Assembly: GCF_000306785.1 (NCBI RefSeq)
Contig: NC_017955.1
Location: forward strand, 1,736,001 to 1,800,000
Length of the DNA stretch: 64,000 nucleotides
Reading direction: 5' to 3'
Source of the DNA: Modestobacter italicus
GTDB taxonomy: Bacteria > Actinomycetota > Actinomycetes > Mycobacteriales > Geodermatophilaceae
The first letter of the stretch is position 1; every line of letters begins with the position of its first letter. Below the pieces are notes generated by a model, which worked only from the letters and a program-made list of their open reading frames with translations, did no database searches and was not told the origin of the DNA. Below are positions 62,024 to 64,000 of this stretch, piece by piece. The position numbers and the translations under genes are program-made.

Positions 62024-62059
62024 CGGCGTCGTCCAGCGGTGAGGGCGAGCCGCGGTCGG

Positions 62060-63451
62060 TCAGCCCCCGGCGGCGGCGAACCGGACGGTGCGGGTGGCCG
62101 GGTCGGCCGTGGTCAGCCGGACCCGGACCCGCTCGCCCGGGGTCAGCCGGCCGTCGCAGCGGGCCTGCACGGCCAGGTCGGTGAGCACCACGGTGGACCG
62201 CCTGTCCTCCGCGTCGAGCACGACGGCGTCGAAGACCTCACCGGTCCGGTCGGCCAGCAGGGTGGCCTCGACCAGGTCGATGACGGCACGGTCGACCTCG
62301 TGCGTGCGCCGGTCGGAGGCGGCCATCAGCCCGGGCAGCTCCGGCAGTGCGGCGAGCAGGTCGGCTCCAGGCCGCTGGCCCGCGGCCAGCGCCAGGCAGA
62401 CCTCGGTGCCGAACCGGTCGACCAGCCGGCGCAGCGGCGCGGTCACGTGCGCGTAGGGGGCGCCGACGCCGCCGTGCCCGGGCTGGGCGGGCGTCGGGCC
62501 GGCGAAGGCGGTGTAGGCCGCGCCGCGCAGCAGGGAGGCGGCGGCGTCCAGGAAGGTGGCGTGCCGGGGCTGTGCCGGGTCCAGGCCGGCGATGACCTCA
62601 CCGGGCCCGGCGCCGGCCGGCCAGTCGACGCCGAGCCCGGGCGCCAGACGGCGGAGCGCCTCGACCGCGCCCGGGTCGGCCGGCGGCAGCGTGCGCAGCA
62701 CCCCGACCCCGCCGTCGAGCATCAGCCGGGCCGCGCACCGCCCGGTGAGCAGCGAGATCTGCGCGTTCCAGCCCTCGACGTCGGACTGGCCGCGGAACAC
62801 GACCGTCCAGCCGCCGTCCGGGCCGGGCTCGACCTCCTGGGACGGCGTGCCGAGCTCGATCGCGCCGCGCTCCCGGGCGCGCGCCTCCAGCAGCCGGCCG
62901 ATCTCGGGCAGCAGCTCCAGCTCCGGCGGCACCTGCTGGCCCACCGACGCGTAGTCCAGCTGGGCGCGGCTGCGGACCCGGGCGCGGCGCAGGTCGACGG
63001 CGGTGACCTCCGCGTCGGCGTCCAGGTCGATCGTCCACAGCGCGGCCGGGCGGAGCTGGCCGGGCAGCAGGCTGGCTGCGCCCTCGGACAGCTGCGGCGG
63101 GTGCAGCGGCGTCCGGCCGTCGGGGCAGTAGACGGTCTGGCCGCGGCGGCGGGCCTCGGCGTCGAGCGCGCCGCCCAGGGCGACGAAGGCCCCGACGTCG
63201 GCGATCGCGTAGGACACCCGGTAGCCCCCGGCGGTGCGGGTCAGGTGCACGGCCTGGTCGAGGTCACGGGCGCCGGGCGGGTCGATGGTCACCAGCGGCA
63301 GGTCGGTCGCGTCGTGCTCGGGCAGCGGCGGATCGGCGGCCACCTGGTCGGCCTCGGCCAGCACGGCCGCCGGGAACTCGTCGGGGACCCCGGCCTCCTC
63401 CCGGACCGCGGCGAAGTCGAGCGGTCCGGACACCTTCAGCACGCGAGCCAC
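62060..63451 (-). CDS. RNB-domain exoribonuclease (RNase II/R family)
   Basis: 463 residues, mostly a catalytic RNB domain. The active site is LVTIDPPGARDLDQAVHLTR with metal-binding Asp residues, followed by YAIADVGAFV, TVYCPDGRTPLHPPQLSEGA and LRRLVDRFGTEVCLAL (APYAHVTAPLRRLVDRFGTE). It degrades RNA 3' to 5'. It is shorter than RNase R and lacks the N-terminal cold-shock domains, with only a small OB-like C-terminus, as in other actinobacterial members. GTG at 63451 matches MARVLKV-type starts. Divergent from the ArsR-type gene. Confidence 0.92.
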   Translation of the reverse strand: MARVLKVSGPLDFAAVREEAGVPDEFPAAVLAEADQVAADPPLPEHDATDLPLVTIDPPGARDLDQAVHLTRTAGGYRVSYAIADVGAFVALGGALDAEARRRGQTVYCPDGRTPLHPPQLSEGAASLLPGQLRPAALWTIDLDADAEVTAVDLRRARVRSRAQLDYASVGQQVPPELELLPEIGRLLEARARERGAIELGTPSQEVEPGPDGGWTVVFRGQSDVEGWNAQISLLTGRCAARLMLDGGVGVLRTLPPADPGAVEALRRLAPGLGVDWPAGAGPGEVIAGLDPAQPRHATFLDAAASLLRGAAYTAFAGPTPAQPGHGGVGAPYAHVTAPLRRLVDRFGTEVCLALAAGQRPGADLLAALPELPGLMAASDRRTHEVDRAVIDLVEATLLADRTGEVFDAVVLDAEDRRSTVVLTDLAVQARCDGRLTPGERVRVRLTTADPATRTVRFAAAGG

Positions 63452-63515
63452 GGCGTGACCCTGGCACAGGCCGCGACCGCGCGCGGCGGCCGGACCGGAT
63501 CGCCGTCCGGGGCCC

Positions 63516-63540
63516 GGACCTGAAAGCGTCTTGCAGATCG
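63516..63540. promoter_or_regulatory. Operator of the ArsR-type gene, distal copy
   Basis: GGACCTGAAA-GCGTC-TTGCAGATCG is a degenerate version of the perfect palindrome at 63556-63580 (arms pair at 7 of 10 positions). The centres are 40 bases apart, on the same face of the helix. Confidence 0.5.
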
Positions 63541-63555
63541 GGCCAGGCGGGGTCA

Positions 63556-63580
63556 TGATCTGAAAGGCCGTTTCAGATCA
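63556..63580. promoter_or_regulatory. Operator of the ArsR-type gene, proximal copy
   Basis: TGATCTGAAA and TTTCAGATCA are perfect 10-base inverted arms around GGCCG, ending ten bases before the GTG. The most likely ligand is the adjacent regulator, acting on itself and perhaps on the divergent RNase gene. Confidence 0.7.
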
Positions 63581-63590
63581 GGGGGTCATC

Positions 63591-64000
63591 GTGCCGGAGA
63601 ACCGCCCCAGGCTGACCGATCCCGCCGTGCTCGACGCGCTGGCGCACCCGGTGCGGCTGGACGTGCTCGGCTACCTCATGTCGGCCGGCCCGGCCACCGC
63701 CTCCCAGTGCGCGCGTGCCGTCGGGGACACCCCGTCGAACTGCAGTTACCACCTGCGCGTGCTCGCCGCGCACGGCCTGGTCGAGCCCGACGAGTCGGGT
63801 GACGGCCGGTCCCGCCCGTGGCGGACCACCCTCACCGGGTTCTCCGTGGGCGCCGACGACCCGGACGGGGAGGCAGGTGTCGCCCGGATGCTCGCGGCCT
63901 CGGTGGAGCTGGACCACCACCTGGCGCGCGAGTACCTGCGCGGCCGCGACGACGTCCCGGAGCGCTGGCTCGAGGTCGACGCGCACGCGACCTACGGCCT
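63591..64000 (+). CDS. ArsR-type winged-helix regulator (truncated by window edge)
   Basis: At least 136 residues; the gene runs off the right edge. LTDPAVLDALAHPVRLDVLG, then TASQCARAVGDTPSNCSYHL and RVLAAHGLVEPDESGDGRSR form an ArsR/HTH_20 winged helix. The ligand domain is incomplete. GTG at 63591 lies ten bases after a perfect palindrome, so autoregulation is likely. An exporter is often the next gene in such cases but would be outside the window. Confidence 0.88.
   Translation, partial: MPENRPRLTDPAVLDALAHPVRLDVLGYLMSAGPATASQCARAVGDTPSNCSYHLRVLAAHGLVEPDESGDGRSRPWRTTLTGFSVGADDPDGEAGVARMLAASVELDHHLAREYLRGRDDVPERWLEVDAHATYG

Overview
The window is a contiguous piece of chromosome from a very GC-rich actinobacterium. 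Codon third positions are almost all G or C, GTG starts are common, and many start codons follow a TANNNT hexamer by only 6-7 bases (leaderless genes). Mycothiol-type DinB enzymes, class-specific small proteins and the gene order hrcA-dnaJ-rsmE ... phoH-ybeY-corC-cdd-era-recO-uppS-glyS-dusB-dnaG all point to Actinomycetia. The style of the proteins suggests Geodermatophilaceae (Blastococcus, Geodermatophilus or Modestobacter relatives), but this is a judgement by eye. I see no phage, transposase, integrase or CRISPR array.

Layout. 1-4.1 kb: end of a response regulator, a conserved actinobacterial protein that appears to start at CTG, then a CIRCE-controlled hrcA-dnaJ-rsmE operon. 4.1-8 kb: an XRE regulator divergent from a short-chain dehydrogenase, a soluble double-GAF chemoreceptor and a HIT protein. 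8-25.4 kb: the housekeeping block (phoH, ybeY, corC-like, cytidine-deaminase-like, era, recO, uppS, glyS, dusB, dnaG). It is interrupted between the deaminase-like gene and era by about 3 kb holding a two-component system, a PH-like membrane protein, an IdeR-box gene encoding an ABC-ATPase relic, and a DUF1540 protein. dnaG carries a 165-residue mini-intein inside its zinc-binding site. 25.4-42.6 kb: tRNA-Asn, then accessory genes: hemerythrin, aldo/keto reductase with a broken XRE regulator, metallo-beta-lactamase fold protein, methyltransferase, a hydrolase-cyclase fusion, a two-component system divergent from an ABC exporter, a CbbX-like AAA protein, an MFS exporter with its XRE regulator, and an alpha-glucosidase.

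42.6-47.3 kb: a DUF4396 membrane gene behind a CsoR-type palindrome, then an amide-utilisation locus (acetamidase/formamidase, APC permease, AmiC-like binding protein) divergent from a MarR gene across overlapping promoters. 47.3-58.2 kb: a tandem pair of LuxR regulators with matching promoters, acyl-CoA dehydrogenase, DinB protein, an adenylation-carrier didomain protein, Ser/Thr kinase, potassium channel, GAF protein, a gene interrupted by an in-frame TAG, DUF2505, and a secreted wall-hydrolase-like protein behind a cyclic-di-AMP (ydaO-type) riboswitch. 58.9-64 kb: DUF1801 protein, a chromate-resistance operon with chrB split into two genes, an RNB exoribonuclease, and an ArsR-type regulator behind two palindromic operators.

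The signals that most deserve follow-up are the DnaG intein, the amber-interrupted gene, the CTG start, the riboswitch and the group of operator palindromes (CIRCE, IdeR, CsoR-like, ArsR).
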